Shown: positions 41,953 through 53,842 of the stretch, in pieces
Numbering within the stretch: the stretch's first letter is position 1
How the letters are laid out: every line of letters begins with the position of its first letter
Assembly (NCBI RefSeq): GCF_012163135.1
Contig: NZ_JAAVUP010000001.1
Coordinates: 1,237,854 to 1,301,853, forward strand
Length of the DNA: 64,000 bases
Source: Neoroseomonas oryzicola
Lineage (GTDB): Bacteria > Pseudomonadota > Alphaproteobacteria > Acetobacterales > Acetobacteraceae
Reading direction: 5' to 3'
Notes under the pieces: model-generated
Databases searched by the model: none
The model's input: the letters and a program-made list of their open reading frames with translations, nothing else
Told to the model about the DNA's origin: nothing
Made by a program: the position numbers and the translations under genes

Positions 41953-42897
41953 ATGGACGGATTTCTTCCGGCAGAAACGGGACGGCGCAGGACGCTGAAG
42001 GCACCCATCGGGTGCGTCGGCATCGGCCTGCATTCCGGCCGCCGTGTGTCCATGACGCTGCGCCCCGCCGCGGCCGGGACGGGCATCGTCTTCCGCCGCA
42101 CCGACCTCGGCATCGACATCCCCGCCATCTTCGACGAAGTGACCGATACCCGCCTGTGCACCGCGATCGGTGAGGGCGAGGCCCGCATCGGCACGATCGA
42201 GCATGTCATGGCCGCCCTCGCCGGCACCGGCATCGACGACGCGATCGTCGAGGTCGACGCGCCCGAGCTGCCGATCATGGACGGCTCGGCCGCCCCCTTC
42301 GTCTTCCTGATCGACTGCGCCGGCATCGTCACCACCGCCGCCCCGCGCGCGGTGATAGAGGTCCTGCGCCCCATCCGCGTCGAGGATGCGAACGGCGCCT
42401 TCGCCGAACTCCTCCCCTCGCGCGAGGCCGCCTTCGACGCCGAGCTCGAGATCGACTTCCCGAACACCGCGATCGGCCGCCAGGCGCTGTCGATCCGCCT
42501 CTCGCCGCACGCCTTCCGCGACGCGCTGGCGGACGCCCGCACCTTCACCCTCGCAGAGGACATCGCGCGCCTGCGCGCGGCCGGCCTCGCGCAGGGCGGC
42601 AGCCTCGCGAACGCGGTGGTGGTGGACGGCCCGCTGGTGCTCAACCCGGCCGGCCTGCGGCGCCCTGACGAATTCGTGCGCCACAAGCTGCTCGACGTGG
42701 TGGGCGACCTCGCTTTGGCCGGCGCGCCGATCCACGGGCGCTTCCGCGGCGCGCGCTCGGGCCATGCGCTGAACAACCGCCTGCTGCGCGCTCTCTTCGC
42801 CGATGCTTCCGCCTGGCGTTACACGGGCATGCCCGTGCTCGCGGAAAGCGGCGCGACGGTGCCGATGCGCGCCGCCGCCGCCCCCGCGATCGCCTGA
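41953..42897 (+). CDS. lpxC: UDP-3-O-acyl-N-acetylglucosamine deacetylase
   Basis: 314-residue zinc deacetylase, the committed step of lipid A synthesis. Seen: GIGLHSGRRVSMTLRP, the zinc ligand in GTIEHVMAALAG, FVRHKLLDVVGDLALAG with His and Asp ligands, and SGHALNNRLLRAL with the catalytic His. Length is normal. Separated from ftsZ by 320 nt containing an AT-rich island, so it probably has its own promoter. BamD follows. Confidence 0.97.
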   Translation: MDGFLPAETGRRRTLKAPIGCVGIGLHSGRRVSMTLRPAAAGTGIVFRRTDLGIDIPAIFDEVTDTRLCTAIGEGEARIGTIEHVMAALAGTGIDDAIVEVDAPELPIMDGSAAPFVFLIDCAGIVTTAAPRAVIEVLRPIRVEDANGAFAELLPSREAAFDAELEIDFPNTAIGRQALSIRLSPHAFRDALADARTFTLAEDIARLRAAGLAQGGSLANAVVVDGPLVLNPAGLRRPDEFVRHKLLDVVGDLALAGAPIHGRFRGARSGHALNNRLLRALFADASAWRYTGMPVLAESGATVPMRAAAAPAIA

Positions 42898-42951
42898 CCG
42901 GGCCCGGTTGGCGGCCCGGCGGGCCGCCGTGATATAGAGCGGCCCGACATC

Positions 42952-43815
42952 ATGGCTGCCCCGATGATTCGCACGATCCTGCCTGTCCTTGCCGTCGCGC
43001 TGCTGGTTGGCTGTGGCGATTCCTATCGCTTCCGGCAAGGCACCGGCGCAGACCCGTCGCTGACGCGCACCGCCGTGCCGGACGATGCAGCGACCCAGTC
43101 GCCGGAAGCGCTCTACGCGGCCGGCATGGCGGAGCTGCGCCAGAACCGCTACCAGCGCGCCGTCGACCTGTTCGACGCGGTGGAACGCGAGCACCCCTAT
43201 TCGACCTGGGCCACCAACGCGAAGTTGATGGCGGCCTACACCGACTACACGCGCAACCGCTACACCGAGGCGATCGGCGCGCTCGACCGTTTCATCCAGC
43301 TGCACCCGGCGCATCGCGACATCGCCTATGCCTACTACCTGCGAGCCCTCGCGCAGTACGAACAGATCAACGACGCGCAGCGCGACCAGCAGCAGACCAT
43401 CGTCGCCATGGCGGCGCTGCAGGACGTGGTGAACCGCTTCCCCGACACCGCCTATGCCCGGGACGCACGCCTGAAGATGGACCTCGCCCGCGACCACCTT
43501 GCGGGCCGCGAAATGAATGTCGGCCGCTACTACCAGCGCCAGGGCCTCTATTCCGCGGCCATCGGCCGATTCCGCCGCGTCGTGGACGAATACCAGACCA
43601 CCAACCACGTGCCGGAGGCGCTGCATCGCCTCACCGAGATCTACATCGCCCTCGGCCTGACGGACGAGGCACGGCGCACGGCCTCGGTGCTCGGCTTCAA
43701 CTATCCGGGCAGCCCCTGGTACCAGGATTCCTACGCGCTGCTGGTCGAAGGCGCGCAGCCGGCCGCGCAGGACCGGCCGGGCTTCTTCACCCGCGCCGTC
43801 AACTGGCTGTTCTGA
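42952..43815 (+). CDS. bamD: Outer membrane assembly lipoprotein BamD
   Basis: 287 residues. Lipoprotein signal with lipobox LLVGC (Cys near residue 21), then TPR units starting SPEALYAAGMAELRQNRYQRAVDLF-like (described by ALYAAGMAEL and AVDLFDAVEREHPYS). YPGSPWYQDSYALL near the end is also typical. Part of the BAM complex that inserts outer-membrane proteins. ATG 42952 or ATG 42964 may start it; the second gives a shorter signal. recN begins 19 nt downstream. Confidence 0.95.
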   Translation: MAAPMIRTILPVLAVALLVGCGDSYRFRQGTGADPSLTRTAVPDDAATQSPEALYAAGMAELRQNRYQRAVDLFDAVEREHPYSTWATNAKLMAAYTDYTRNRYTEAIGALDRFIQLHPAHRDIAYAYYLRALAQYEQINDAQRDQQQTIVAMAALQDVVNRFPDTAYARDARLKMDLARDHLAGREMNVGRYYQRQGLYSAAIGRFRRVVDEYQTTNHVPEALHRLTEIYIALGLTDEARRTASVLGFNYPGSPWYQDSYALLVEGAQPAAQDRPGFFTRAVNWLF

Positions 43816-43834
43816 GCAGGGGCACGGCGCCACC

Positions 43835-45511
43835 GTGCTCGCCTCCCTCGCCATCCGCGACGTGGTGCTGATCGAGCGCCTGGACCTTGCCTTCGGCCCG
43901 GGCCTGACGGCGCTCACCGGCGAGACCGGCGCGGGCAAGTCGATCCTGCTCGACAGCCTGGGCCTGGCCCTCGGCCAGCGCGCCGAGGCCGGCATGGTGC
44001 GCGCGGGCCAGCCGCAGGCCTCGGTCGCCGCCGCCTTCGCCCCGCCCTCTGGCCACCCGGCCTTCGACATCCTCCGCGAACAGGGCATCGAGGCAGAGGA
44101 CGAGCTCGTCCTTCGTCGCGTCGTTCAGTCCGACGGCCGCTCCCGCGCCTTCGTCAACGACCAGCCCGTCGGCGTCGCGCTGTTGCGGCGCCTCGGCGCC
44201 GCATTGGTCGAGGTGCAGGGCCAGCACGACCAGGTCGGCTTGGCCGATCCCGCATCCCATGGCGGCCTTCTCGATGCCTTCGGCGCGCTCGAGCCGCGCC
44301 GCGCCGCGGTCGCCGAAGCCTGGTCCGCATGGCGCACCGCGACGAAGCGCCTCGTCGAAGCGCGCGACGCCATCGCCGCCGCGCAGCGCGAGGAGGAATG
44401 GCTCCGCCACGCCGTCGCCGAGCTCAAGGACGTGAACCCGGAGGAGGGCGAGGAAGACCGCCTCGCCGCCGAGCGCCAGCGCCTCCAGCAGGGCGAGCGC
44501 CGCGCCGAAGCCATTGCCGCCGCCATCGCCGAGCTCACCCCGCGCGACCGCCGCAGCCCCACGCCCTCCCGTGCGCTGCGGGAAGCCGCCCGCGCCCTCG
44601 AACGCCTCCCGCCGCCCAACGAGGACGCGCAGCCGGCGCTGGCCGCCCTCGCCGCCGCCCAGGACGCCCTGGCCGAGGCCGAGGCCGCCCTCTCCCGCCT
44701 GATGAGCGAGGGCGGGCCCGATCCGCGGCGGCTCGAGCAGGTGGAGGAACGCCTCTTTGCGCTGCGCGCCGCGGCGCGGAAGCATTCCGTCGCCGTCGTG
44801 GAACTGCCCACGCTGCTCGCCGACCTGCGTGCGCGGCTGGAAGCGCTCGACGCCGGCTCCGGCCGTGTCGCCGCGCTCGAGCGCGACGAGGCCGCCGCGC
44901 GCAAGGCCTACCTCGCCGCCGCTGCCGCCCTGACGGAGGCGCGCCGCGAGGCCGCCGCGCGGCTCGAGAAGGCCGTCGCGAAGGAACTCCCGCCGCTCAA
45001 GCTCGACCGCGCGCGCCTCGCGATCGAGGTCGCGGCCAAGGAGGAGAACGCCTGGGGGCCCGACGGCCAGGACGGCGTCACCTTCCTCGTCGCGACCAAC
45101 CCCGGCCAGGCGCCGGGACAGCTCGCGAAGATCGCCTCGGGCGGCGAGTTGTCGCGCCTGATGCTCGCGCTGAAGGTCGTGCTCGCGCGTGGCTCACCGG
45201 TGCCGACGCTGGTCTTCGACGAGGTGGATTCCGGCATCGGCGGCGCCACCGCCGCCGCGGTCGGCGAACGCCTGGCGCGCGTGGCCGAACGCCTGCAGGT
45301 CCTCGTCGTCACCCATTCGCCCCAGGTCGCCGCGCGCGGGGCCGCGCATATGCGCGTCGCGAAGCAGGTGAAGGGCGGCCGCGCCGAGACGCGCGTCGAG
45401 ACCCTGCCCGAGGCCGAACGGCGCGAGGAACTCGCCCGCATGCTGGCCGGGGAACGCGTGACGGACGCGGCTCGCGCCGCCGCCGAAAGCCTGCTCGCCG
45501 ATGCGCGCTGA
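43835..45511 (+). CDS. recN: DNA repair protein RecN
   Basis: 558-residue SMC-like ATPase for double-strand break repair. Walker A: LTGETGAGKSILLDSLGLAL. The ABC signature IASGGELSRLMLALKVVL and Walker B LVFDEVDSGIGG are near the C-terminus, and a coiled-coil region spans about 150-370. GTG start at 43835. It lies between bamD and a pair of acetyltransferases and reads on toward ligA, so it is probably co-transcribed with DNA ligase. Confidence 0.95.
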   Translation: MLASLAIRDVVLIERLDLAFGPGLTALTGETGAGKSILLDSLGLALGQRAEAGMVRAGQPQASVAAAFAPPSGHPAFDILREQGIEAEDELVLRRVVQSDGRSRAFVNDQPVGVALLRRLGAALVEVQGQHDQVGLADPASHGGLLDAFGALEPRRAAVAEAWSAWRTATKRLVEARDAIAAAQREEEWLRHAVAELKDVNPEEGEEDRLAAERQRLQQGERRAEAIAAAIAELTPRDRRSPTPSRALREAARALERLPPPNEDAQPALAALAAAQDALAEAEAALSRLMSEGGPDPRRLEQVEERLFALRAAARKHSVAVVELPTLLADLRARLEALDAGSGRVAALERDEAAARKAYLAAAAALTEARREAAARLEKAVAKELPPLKLDRARLAIEVAAKEENAWGPDGQDGVTFLVATNPGQAPGQLAKIASGGELSRLMLALKVVLARGSPVPTLVFDEVDSGIGGATAAAVGERLARVAERLQVLVVTHSPQVAARGAAHMRVAKQVKGGRAETRVETLPEAERREELARMLAGERVTDAARAAAESLLADAR

Positions 45512-45526
45512 ACGGATCCTGGCGAC

Positions 45527-45996
45527 GTGACGGTGCGGCGGGCCACCGCCGACGATGCCGCGGCGCTGCACGCGCTGATCCTCGACCTCAACCGCGACCA
45601 GGGCGACCCGACCGACCTGCTCACGGCGGAGCATGTCGCGCGCGACCTGATCGCGAACCCGGCCACCATCGTCGTCGTCGCCGAGGCGCCCGACGGCGCA
45701 CTCATCGGCTACGCCACCGCCCATCCGACCTATGAGACCGGCTATGCCGAACACGGCCTCTATGTCGGCGATCTCTACGTCGCACCCGCGCATCGCCGCC
45801 AGGGCACCGCACGGGCGCTGCTCGCCGCCCTTGCCCGCACCGGCCATGCACGGGGCGCACGCCATCTCTGGCTGACGGCGAAGCAGGACAACACCGCGGC
45901 GCATGCCTTCTACCGCCGGCTCGGCAGCCACGGCGAAGCGGTCATCGCCTTCGCCGTGGTCGAGCAGGATTTCCGCAACCTCGCCGCCGAGGCGCC

Positions 45997-46000
<4 letters not shown>
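45527..46000 (+). CDS. GNAT family N-acetyltransferase
   Basis: 157 residues, GTG start 15 nt after recN. The acetyl-CoA site is seen in VGDLYVAPAHRRQGTARALL, with the C-terminal LTAKQDNTAAHAFYRRLGS typical of GNATs. Substrate unknown. Its stop overlaps the ATG of a second GNAT (ATGA). The two proteins share layout but differ in sequence, so they are probably diverged duplicates or a functional pair. Confidence 0.9.
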
Positions 46001-48614
<2,614 letters not shown>

Positions 48615-48616
48615 AC

Positions 48617-48675
48617 GGAGGGGCGCAGCCCCTCCGGACCTCCCCGCCAAAGGCCGAACGGCCTTTGGAAACCAA
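48617..48675 (+). terminator. Double hairpin after ligA, REP-like element
   Basis: Hairpin GGAGGGGC/GCCCCTCC (48617-48624 / 48628-48635) lies 3 nt after the ligA stop. A second 9-bp hairpin CCAAAGGCC/GGCCTTTGG (48647-48655 / 48660-48668) is followed by AAACCAA. The TTTGGAAACCAA core resembles the element at 2894-2904. Likely terminates the recN-ligA transcript. Confidence 0.6.
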
Positions 48676-48743
48676 CACAACAGGATGGTTGCCGATCCGT
48701 GGGCGCGGCCTACGTCTGACGTGTCGGTACGCTGGAGAGCCCC

Positions 48744-49181
48744 ATGGACAAGATCGACCCGAAATTCACCGCCACCGCCACGGCCACCGGCGGCCGCAAC
48801 GGCCACACCGCGGCCGATGACGGCACGGTCTCCGTCGACCTCTCCGTCCCCAAGGCCATGGGCGGTCCGGGCAAGCCGGGCACCGCAACGCCCGAACACC
48901 TCTTCGCCGCCGGCTACGCTGCCTGCTTCGGTGGGGCCGTCGACTTCGTCGGCCGCCAGCACAGGAAGAACGCCGCCGGTGCGAAGGTCACGGCCGCCGT
49001 CTCGATCGGCCCGCGCGAAGGTGGCGGCTTCGGCCTCGCGGTCGAACTGACCGTCGAGGATCCCACCATCCCGCAGGCCGAGCTCGAAGCCCTGGCCAAG
49101 GAAGCGCACGAGAAGATCTGCCCCTACTCCCACGCCACGCGCGGCAACGTCGACGTGCGCCTGACGATCAAGGGCGGCTGA
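48744..49181 (+). CDS. ohr: Organic hydroperoxide resistance protein (OsmC/Ohr)
   Basis: 145-residue thiol peroxidase. The two redox cysteines are Cys61 in AAGYAACFGGAVDFV and Cys126 in EKICPYSHATRG, spaced as in Ohr. N-terminal TATATGGRNGHTAADDGTVS is typical. It reduces organic hydroperoxides using lipoyl-type donors. No adjacent OhrR repressor is seen. It stands alone, followed by the LysE gene. Confidence 0.93.
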   Translation: MDKIDPKFTATATATGGRNGHTAADDGTVSVDLSVPKAMGGPGKPGTATPEHLFAAGYAACFGGAVDFVGRQHRKNAAGAKVTAAVSIGPREGGGFGLAVELTVEDPTIPQAELEALAKEAHEKICPYSHATRGNVDVRLTIKGG

Positions 49182-49260
49182 AGCGCATCAACGCGCCTGA
49201 TGCCCAGCATCAGGCCAATGCGTTGGACGAATGGCGTCATGCGGTCGCATCTGACGGCCC

Positions 49261-49899
49261 ATGATGCCCGTCGATCCCAATCTCCTGGCCGGCTACCTTC
49301 TCGCCTGCCTGCTGCTCGTCGTAACGCCCGGCCCGGACATGGCCTTCGTGCTGGGCCAGACTCTCGCCGGCGGCGCCCGCCGCGGCTGGGCGGCAACGGC
49401 CGGCGTCTATGCCGGCGTCAGCGTGCATATCGGCCTCGCGGCAGCTGGCGTTGCGGCGCTGGTGGCCGCGAACCCCGCGCTCTTCACCGCGCTGCGGATT
49501 GCGGGCGCGGGCTACCTGGTCTGGCTCGGCGTGCAGGGCATCCGTGCTGCCATCCGCGGCGGCGGCGGGGAACATGCGACCGGCGCGACGACGACCCTCG
49601 CCGCGGCCTTCCGGCAGGGCTTCGTGACCAACCTGCTGAACCCGAAGGTCGGGCTGTTCTTCCTCGCCTTCGTGCCGCTCTTCGTCGATCCGGGCCGCAG
49701 CCCGGCCTGGCTTCAGATGCTCATCCTCGGACCGCTGCTGCCGGCCCTCGCCCTGCCCTTCTATGCGCTGCTCATTCCCGGCGCGGCGCGCCTCGCCGGG
49801 CGTCTGCGCGCCTCCTCCGCCGGCCGCTGGCTCGACGGCGCGGCGGGCACGCTCTTCCTCGGCCTCGGCATCAGGCTGCTGGCTGGGTCGCCGCGCTGA
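49261..49899 (+). CDS. LysE/RhtB family amino acid exporter
   Basis: 212 residues with about six TM helices. The family signature VTPGPDMAFVLGQTLAGG is near residue 20, GYLVWLGVQGIRAA is near 85, and NPKVGLFFLAFVPLFVD is near 128. Such proteins export amino acids or homoserine lactones; the substrate is unknown. The first two Met codons (49261, 49264) are equivalent choices. Its last 29 nt overlap the convergent alpha/beta hydrolase. Confidence 0.92.
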   Translation: MMPVDPNLLAGYLLACLLLVVTPGPDMAFVLGQTLAGGARRGWAATAGVYAGVSVHIGLAAAGVAALVAANPALFTALRIAGAGYLVWLGVQGIRAAIRGGGGEHATGATTTLAAAFRQGFVTNLLNPKVGLFFLAFVPLFVDPGRSPAWLQMLILGPLLPALALPFYALLIPGAARLAGRLRASSAGRWLDGAAGTLFLGLGIRLLAGSPR

Positions 49900-50665
49900 A
49901 TAGCGTCTCGAGCCCCACCCGCATCATCGCCACCGGATCGCGACCAGGCCCGCCGCTGACCGTCGCGATGTGACTGCCCGGCAGGACCAGGTGGCGCGCG
50001 CCCGGGATGAGCGCGCTCGACACCGGGACCAGCCCGTCATTCGGCCCATGGCCCCGCTTTTCCATCCACTGCGCCGCAGCAAGGTGCAGCCGCTCCCGGC
50101 CCCGCGCCTCGCCCTCGCTCAACGCGGTCGCGAGGCACGCGACGGGCAGGGCCTCGACAATGCGGCGCACGCCGTCGGACGCCGCCGCCATCCACAGCCG
50201 CCGCGCATTCGTCGTCAGGTCCTTCAGCCCGTCGCCCGAACCGATCCGCAGCAGCCGGGCGAGACCGCCCGCCGCAGCCTCCATGGGCTTCGCCGCGAGC
50301 AGCGCATCGGCGACCGGGCTGCCGAAGAAGGGCGACTGCATCGCGAGGAAGCCGCGGCAGCGTGCCTGCGCCGCCGGGTCGATGAGCGCCGCCAGCGTCT
50401 CGAGCCCACCCTTGCTGTGCGCGACGATCAGCGCCGGCCGAGGGTCCTCGAGAAGCACCGCCCTCAGCCGCGCCGCGTTGGCCGAGACGGATTCCGCGGT
50501 GCGCAGCGGCACCACCGAGACGTCCGCCCCCTGCCCTGCGAACCAGTCGCGCAGCGGGTGCATGTAGTCGAGACCGAAGGGATGGAAGGCCGCCACGAGC
50601 TCTCCCATCAGGCCGTAGACGAGAAGGACGCGCTGGCCTGAAAGGGTCATGGCTGCCGGAGACAT
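49871..50665 (-). CDS. Alpha/beta hydrolase (lipase-like)
   Basis: 264 residues. The strand VLLVYGLMGELVAAFHPFGLDYM precedes the nucleophile elbow VAHSKGG (Ser84); likely acid and His are in NDGLVPVSSAL and PGSHIATVSGG near the C-terminus. The Lys after the Ser is unusual but seen in some esterases. No signal peptide with the chosen start; ATG 50665 or 50650 is possible, and an upstream frame extension looks spurious. It converges with the LysE gene. The substrate is unknown. Confidence 0.8.
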   Translation of the reverse strand: MSPAAMTLSGQRVLLVYGLMGELVAAFHPFGLDYMHPLRDWFAGQGADVSVVPLRTAESVSANAARLRAVLLEDPRPALIVAHSKGGLETLAALIDPAAQARCRGFLAMQSPFFGSPVADALLAAKPMEAAAGGLARLLRIGSGDGLKDLTTNARRLWMAAASDGVRRIVEALPVACLATALSEGEARGRERLHLAAAQWMEKRGHGPNDGLVPVSSALIPGARHLVLPGSHIATVSGGPGRDPVAMMRVGLETLFSAATQPAA

Positions 50666-50809
50666 GCGCGGAGCATGGGTGCGCGCAATGCCGCCGGCAA
50701 GAACGACGGGCATCGCGACAGCACCGCTCCGGGCCGCGGGACGACCTGGTGCCCGCCTTCGCAGGATCACCCCGCCCGCGCGGCCCACCCCCGCCGGCGC
50801 ATCAACGCC

Positions 50810-51505
50810 TCAGCGTGCCGGCGCATTCGCCCATGCCGCCTCGAGCTCCGCCTTGAGCGCCTCCGGCCTCGGCAGCAGCAATCCCCCGCGCGCGGTCTCG
50901 AGGAGCCCGTCGCGATGCAGTCCCGCCAGCGCGCGCGTAACCACCTCGCGCCGCGTGCCGATCATGGCGGCGAGTTCGTGGTGCGGCCGCGGCGGGGAGA
51001 CGATCATCCCCGCCCCCTCCCTGGGCCGCGCAAGCCGCAGGAGCAGCGCGATCAGCCGCGGCCGCGTCGCGAGGACGCTGAGCTCGAAGATCCGCTTGTC
51101 CTTCTCGCGCACCAGGGAGGCGAGCGTCTTCATCAGGTGCAGCGTCGCCTGCCGCGTCGAGAGCGCAAACTCCATGAAGGGACCGGCCGCGATCACGCAG
51201 ACCTGTGTCTTCGTCAGCGCGACGATCCCGGCCGAGCGCTTCGCGCCGTCGATCGCCGCGATCTCGCCGAACAGCGTCCCCGGGCCGATCTCGTTCAGAA
51301 TGATCTCGTGTCCGCCGACGCTGCGCGTCGTCACCCGCAGCATGCCCTGGACGACGAAATAGACCTCGGGCGCGTCGTCGCCCGCCTCGAGCACCGTCTG
51401 GCCCGCCTCGTAGCTTCGCCAGCGCGCCTGCGCCGACAACGGCGCCACGGCCTGCGCCGAGAACGGCCGGAAGAAGGGGAGGCTCAGGAGGTCAGGGGCG
51501 TCCAT
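50810..51505 (-). CDS. Crp/Fnr family transcriptional regulator
   Basis: 231 residues. A cNMP-like sensor domain (about 18-130) has GQTVLEAGDDAPEVYFVVQG and the phosphate-cassette region GTLFGEIAAIDGAKRSAGI with conserved Glu and Arg. The HTH_Crp domain (about 150-225) has HHELAAMIGTRREVVTRAL. There is no Fnr-type cysteine set, so it may bind cAMP or another ligand. ATG 51505 starts the conserved part. Divergent from the MFS gene; a nucleotide cyclase lies 4 kb away. Confidence 0.9.
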   Translation of the reverse strand: MDAPDLLSLPFFRPFSAQAVAPLSAQARWRSYEAGQTVLEAGDDAPEVYFVVQGMLRVTTRSVGGHEIILNEIGPGTLFGEIAAIDGAKRSAGIVALTKTQVCVIAAGPFMEFALSTRQATLHLMKTLASLVREKDKRIFELSVLATRPRLIALLLRLARPREGAGMIVSPPRPHHELAAMIGTRREVVTRALAGLHRDGLLETARGGLLLPRPEALKAELEAAWANAPAR

Positions 51506-51631
51506 CGGGCTCAGCCGCGGATTCTGGCGGTCCCCCAGGCCCGGCGCAACCCGGGCTGTGCCGTTTGGCACCACGCCGCGGTCAGGGTGCGGCGATCCTC
51601 CTCGCATCACGGGGATGGCCGAGGCCTCTCG

Positions 51632-53089
51632 ATGGATCGCAGCAGCAACGAGGTTGCGACTGACAGTACCGGCGGGACGTCCCCCGCCGGGAATCGCGTC
51701 ATCCCCTTCCCACCCATCCCGCGCACCGCGAAGACACCGCCCCGTCTGGGCCGGCTGCGGCGGCCCGGCCGCGCAGCGCTGCGGCCCTGGCGCGGCTGGC
51801 TCGTCGTCATCGGGGCGTTCCTGGTGACGATGGTCGGCTACGGCGCCATCTACTCCTACGCCGCCTTCGCGGACGAGCTCGCGGCCGAATTCGGCGCCTC
51901 GCGCGCCAAGGTCAGCCTCATCTTCGCCCTCAGCGGCGGCACGGCGCTGCTGGTCAGCGCGGTGGGCGGCCCGCTCGCCGACCGGATCGGCGCGCGCCCG
52001 ACCGCCTGCCTCGGCATGACGATCGTCGGCCTCGGCCTGCTGACGGCGTCCTCCGCGCAGAGCCTCGAGGAAGTCATCGCCGGCTATGGCCTGCTCATCG
52101 GGCTCGGCGTCGGCTTCTCCTACGTGCCGGCGGTCGCGACGGTGCAGCGCTGGTTCGTCACGAACCGCGCCCTGGCCTCCGGCATCGCGGTCAGCGGCGT
52201 CGGCGTCGGCACCGCCCTGGTGCCGCCCTTCGCCGATTTCCTCACGACCTTCGGCAACTGGCGCGCGGCCTTCGCCATCTGCGCCGTGCTCGCGATGGTG
52301 GCGGGCATCGGCGGCGCGCTGCTGCTCGAACAGTCGCCGGAACGTGTCGGCCTCGCCCCGGACGGGCGGCGGCGCGCGCCGCGTTCCCGCCCCTCCGCGC
52401 TGCCGCCGGCCGCCTCCGACGACGCCTCGCCGCTGCGCAGCGCGTCCTTCGCGCTGATCTACGGCGGGACCATGCTGATGTCCGTGCCGGTAGCCATCCC
52501 CTACGCACTCGTCGTTGAGACGGCGCAGGCGAGCGGTCACGCCCTCTCCGGCAGCGTCGCCCTGATCGGCCTGATCGGCATCGGGTCCATCTGCGGCCGC
52601 TTCGTGCTGGCCGCGGTCGGCGACATATTCGGCCGCTCCAGGGTCTTCCTCGCCTGCTGCGCGGCGCTCGCAGGATCGATGCTGATCTGGGCGGCCGCCG
52701 GGACGATGCTCGGCCTGCAGGTCTTCGCGGTCGTCTTCGGCGCGTTCCACGGCGCCTTCATCGCCCTGCTGCCCAGCGCGGTGACCGACCGCTTCGGCGG
52801 CCAGCGGGTCGGCACCATCATCGGCGTCCTCTACACCAGCCGCGCCATCGCGCTCTTCGCCGGGCCGCCCGTCGTCGCCGAGGCCATCGCGCTCGCCGGA
52901 TCCACGGCGGTTCCGCTGATTGGCGTCGCCGCGGTCGGAGCATTCGGCATGGCGCTGTTCGCCAAGGCTCTCGGGCTGGGCCGTGCGCCCGACCGGGGCA
53001 TCGCGTCGCAGGGCGCCCGCCTCACCCGCCGGGCGACGGCCCCCGGCCTGCATCCCGTGACCCCGCCTATCGCCAGAGCAGGAGGATGA
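51632..53089 (+). CDS. MFS transporter (monocarboxylate/oxalate-type)
   Basis: 485 residues with about 12 TM helices and a basic/Pro-rich N-terminal tail. GGPLADRIGARPTACLGM and GIAVSGVGVGTALVPPFADFL are the major facilitator loop signatures, and the halves are separated by a charged loop near 240-270. The substrate is unknown; the architecture suits monocarboxylates. Divergent from a Crp/Fnr gene that may control it. The stop overlaps an upstream ATG of the secreted protein gene. Confidence 0.9.
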   Translation: MDRSSNEVATDSTGGTSPAGNRVIPFPPIPRTAKTPPRLGRLRRPGRAALRPWRGWLVVIGAFLVTMVGYGAIYSYAAFADELAAEFGASRAKVSLIFALSGGTALLVSAVGGPLADRIGARPTACLGMTIVGLGLLTASSAQSLEEVIAGYGLLIGLGVGFSYVPAVATVQRWFVTNRALASGIAVSGVGVGTALVPPFADFLTTFGNWRAAFAICAVLAMVAGIGGALLLEQSPERVGLAPDGRRRAPRSRPSALPPAASDDASPLRSASFALIYGGTMLMSVPVAIPYALVVETAQASGHALSGSVALIGLIGIGSICGRFVLAAVGDIFGRSRVFLACCAALAGSMLIWAAAGTMLGLQVFAVVFGAFHGAFIALLPSAVTDRFGGQRVGTIIGVLYTSRAIALFAGPPVVAEAIALAGSTAVPLIGVAAVGAFGMALFAKALGLGRAPDRGIASQGARLTRRATAPGLHPVTPPIARAGG

Positions 53090-53091
53090 TC

Positions 53092-53799
53092 ATGCGTAAA
53101 GCCCTGATCGCGACCGCACTCCTCGCCAGCCTCGCCAGGCCCGCTGCGGCGGACGAATACACCACCTACGCGTCGTTGCTCGTGACGCCCACCGGCGCGT
53201 CGCACGCCACCCGCTGCGACATGATGTCGCTGCTCAACCTCCCCGCCGCTTGGCACAGCGGGGACGCCATTGTCGTCATGCTGACCGCAGGTCCCGCCTA
53301 CGCGCAGCAGCGCGACTCCCTGATCGCGGAACTCCTCGCCGAGCAGGCGGCCGTGCTGGAGGTCTCGCCCAGCGCGTCTCCCACCTGCGTGGGCGGTGGT
53401 CACGTGGCCACCCCGCCGGTGACCCAGGCCGCCGCCCTCGACATGGTATTCGGCGGCCTTCGCGCCGCCCGGCAAACAGCGGGGGGCGGGCTCGTGGTCG
53501 CCATCGGCCTCGGACCGGAGGGCAGCCTGGCGCTGGCCGCGGCGGACGAGGCGGAGGCCGGTGCCCGGCTCGGTCCCGACGGGCCGCGCTTCGCTGCCGG
53601 CCTCGCGATCGGCGATGGCAGCGCGCGTCTCCGCCTCGGTGCGGCGCAGGTCGCGCCGGAACGTGCCGAAGCGCGCCTTGGCCTCCTCTGCGAGGCGCTC
53701 GTCCACAGCGGCACGACAAAGGGCGCGGCGAACGGGCAGGCCTGCGCCACGGAGCTCGAGGCGGGCATGGTATCGGTCCGGGCAGCGCTGCAGCGCTGA
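53092..53799 (+). CDS. Secreted protein of unknown function
   Basis: 235 residues with a Sec signal peptide (MRKALIATALLASLARPAAA, cleavage near residue 20). ATG 53092 is preferred because AGGAGG (53080-53085) is 6 nt upstream; ATG 53086, inside the MFS stop, is the alternative. The mature part has three cysteines and repeated Ala/Gly segments. I recognise no domain. Coupling with the MFS transporter suggests a periplasmic helper, but this is inference. Confidence 0.7.
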   Translation: MRKALIATALLASLARPAAADEYTTYASLLVTPTGASHATRCDMMSLLNLPAAWHSGDAIVVMLTAGPAYAQQRDSLIAELLAEQAAVLEVSPSASPTCVGGGHVATPPVTQAAALDMVFGGLRAARQTAGGGLVVAIGLGPEGSLALAAADEAEAGARLGPDGPRFAAGLAIGDGSARLRLGAAQVAPERAEARLGLLCEALVHSGTTKGAANGQACATELEAGMVSVRAALQR

Positions 53800-53842
53800 C
53801 CGATGCCGGCCGACGCTGCGGACGAGGTCGCGAGCGGCCCTG

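Noticed and set aside
41732..41998. 88-codon open frame upstream of lpxC
   Set aside because: No ribosome binding site, no family resemblance, and it runs into the lpxC start in another frame; better read as a leader region.
50666..50788. 41-residue N-terminal extension of the alpha/beta hydrolase
   Set aside because: Arg/Ala-rich and without a signal peptide or ribosome binding site; the fold starts after ATG 50665.
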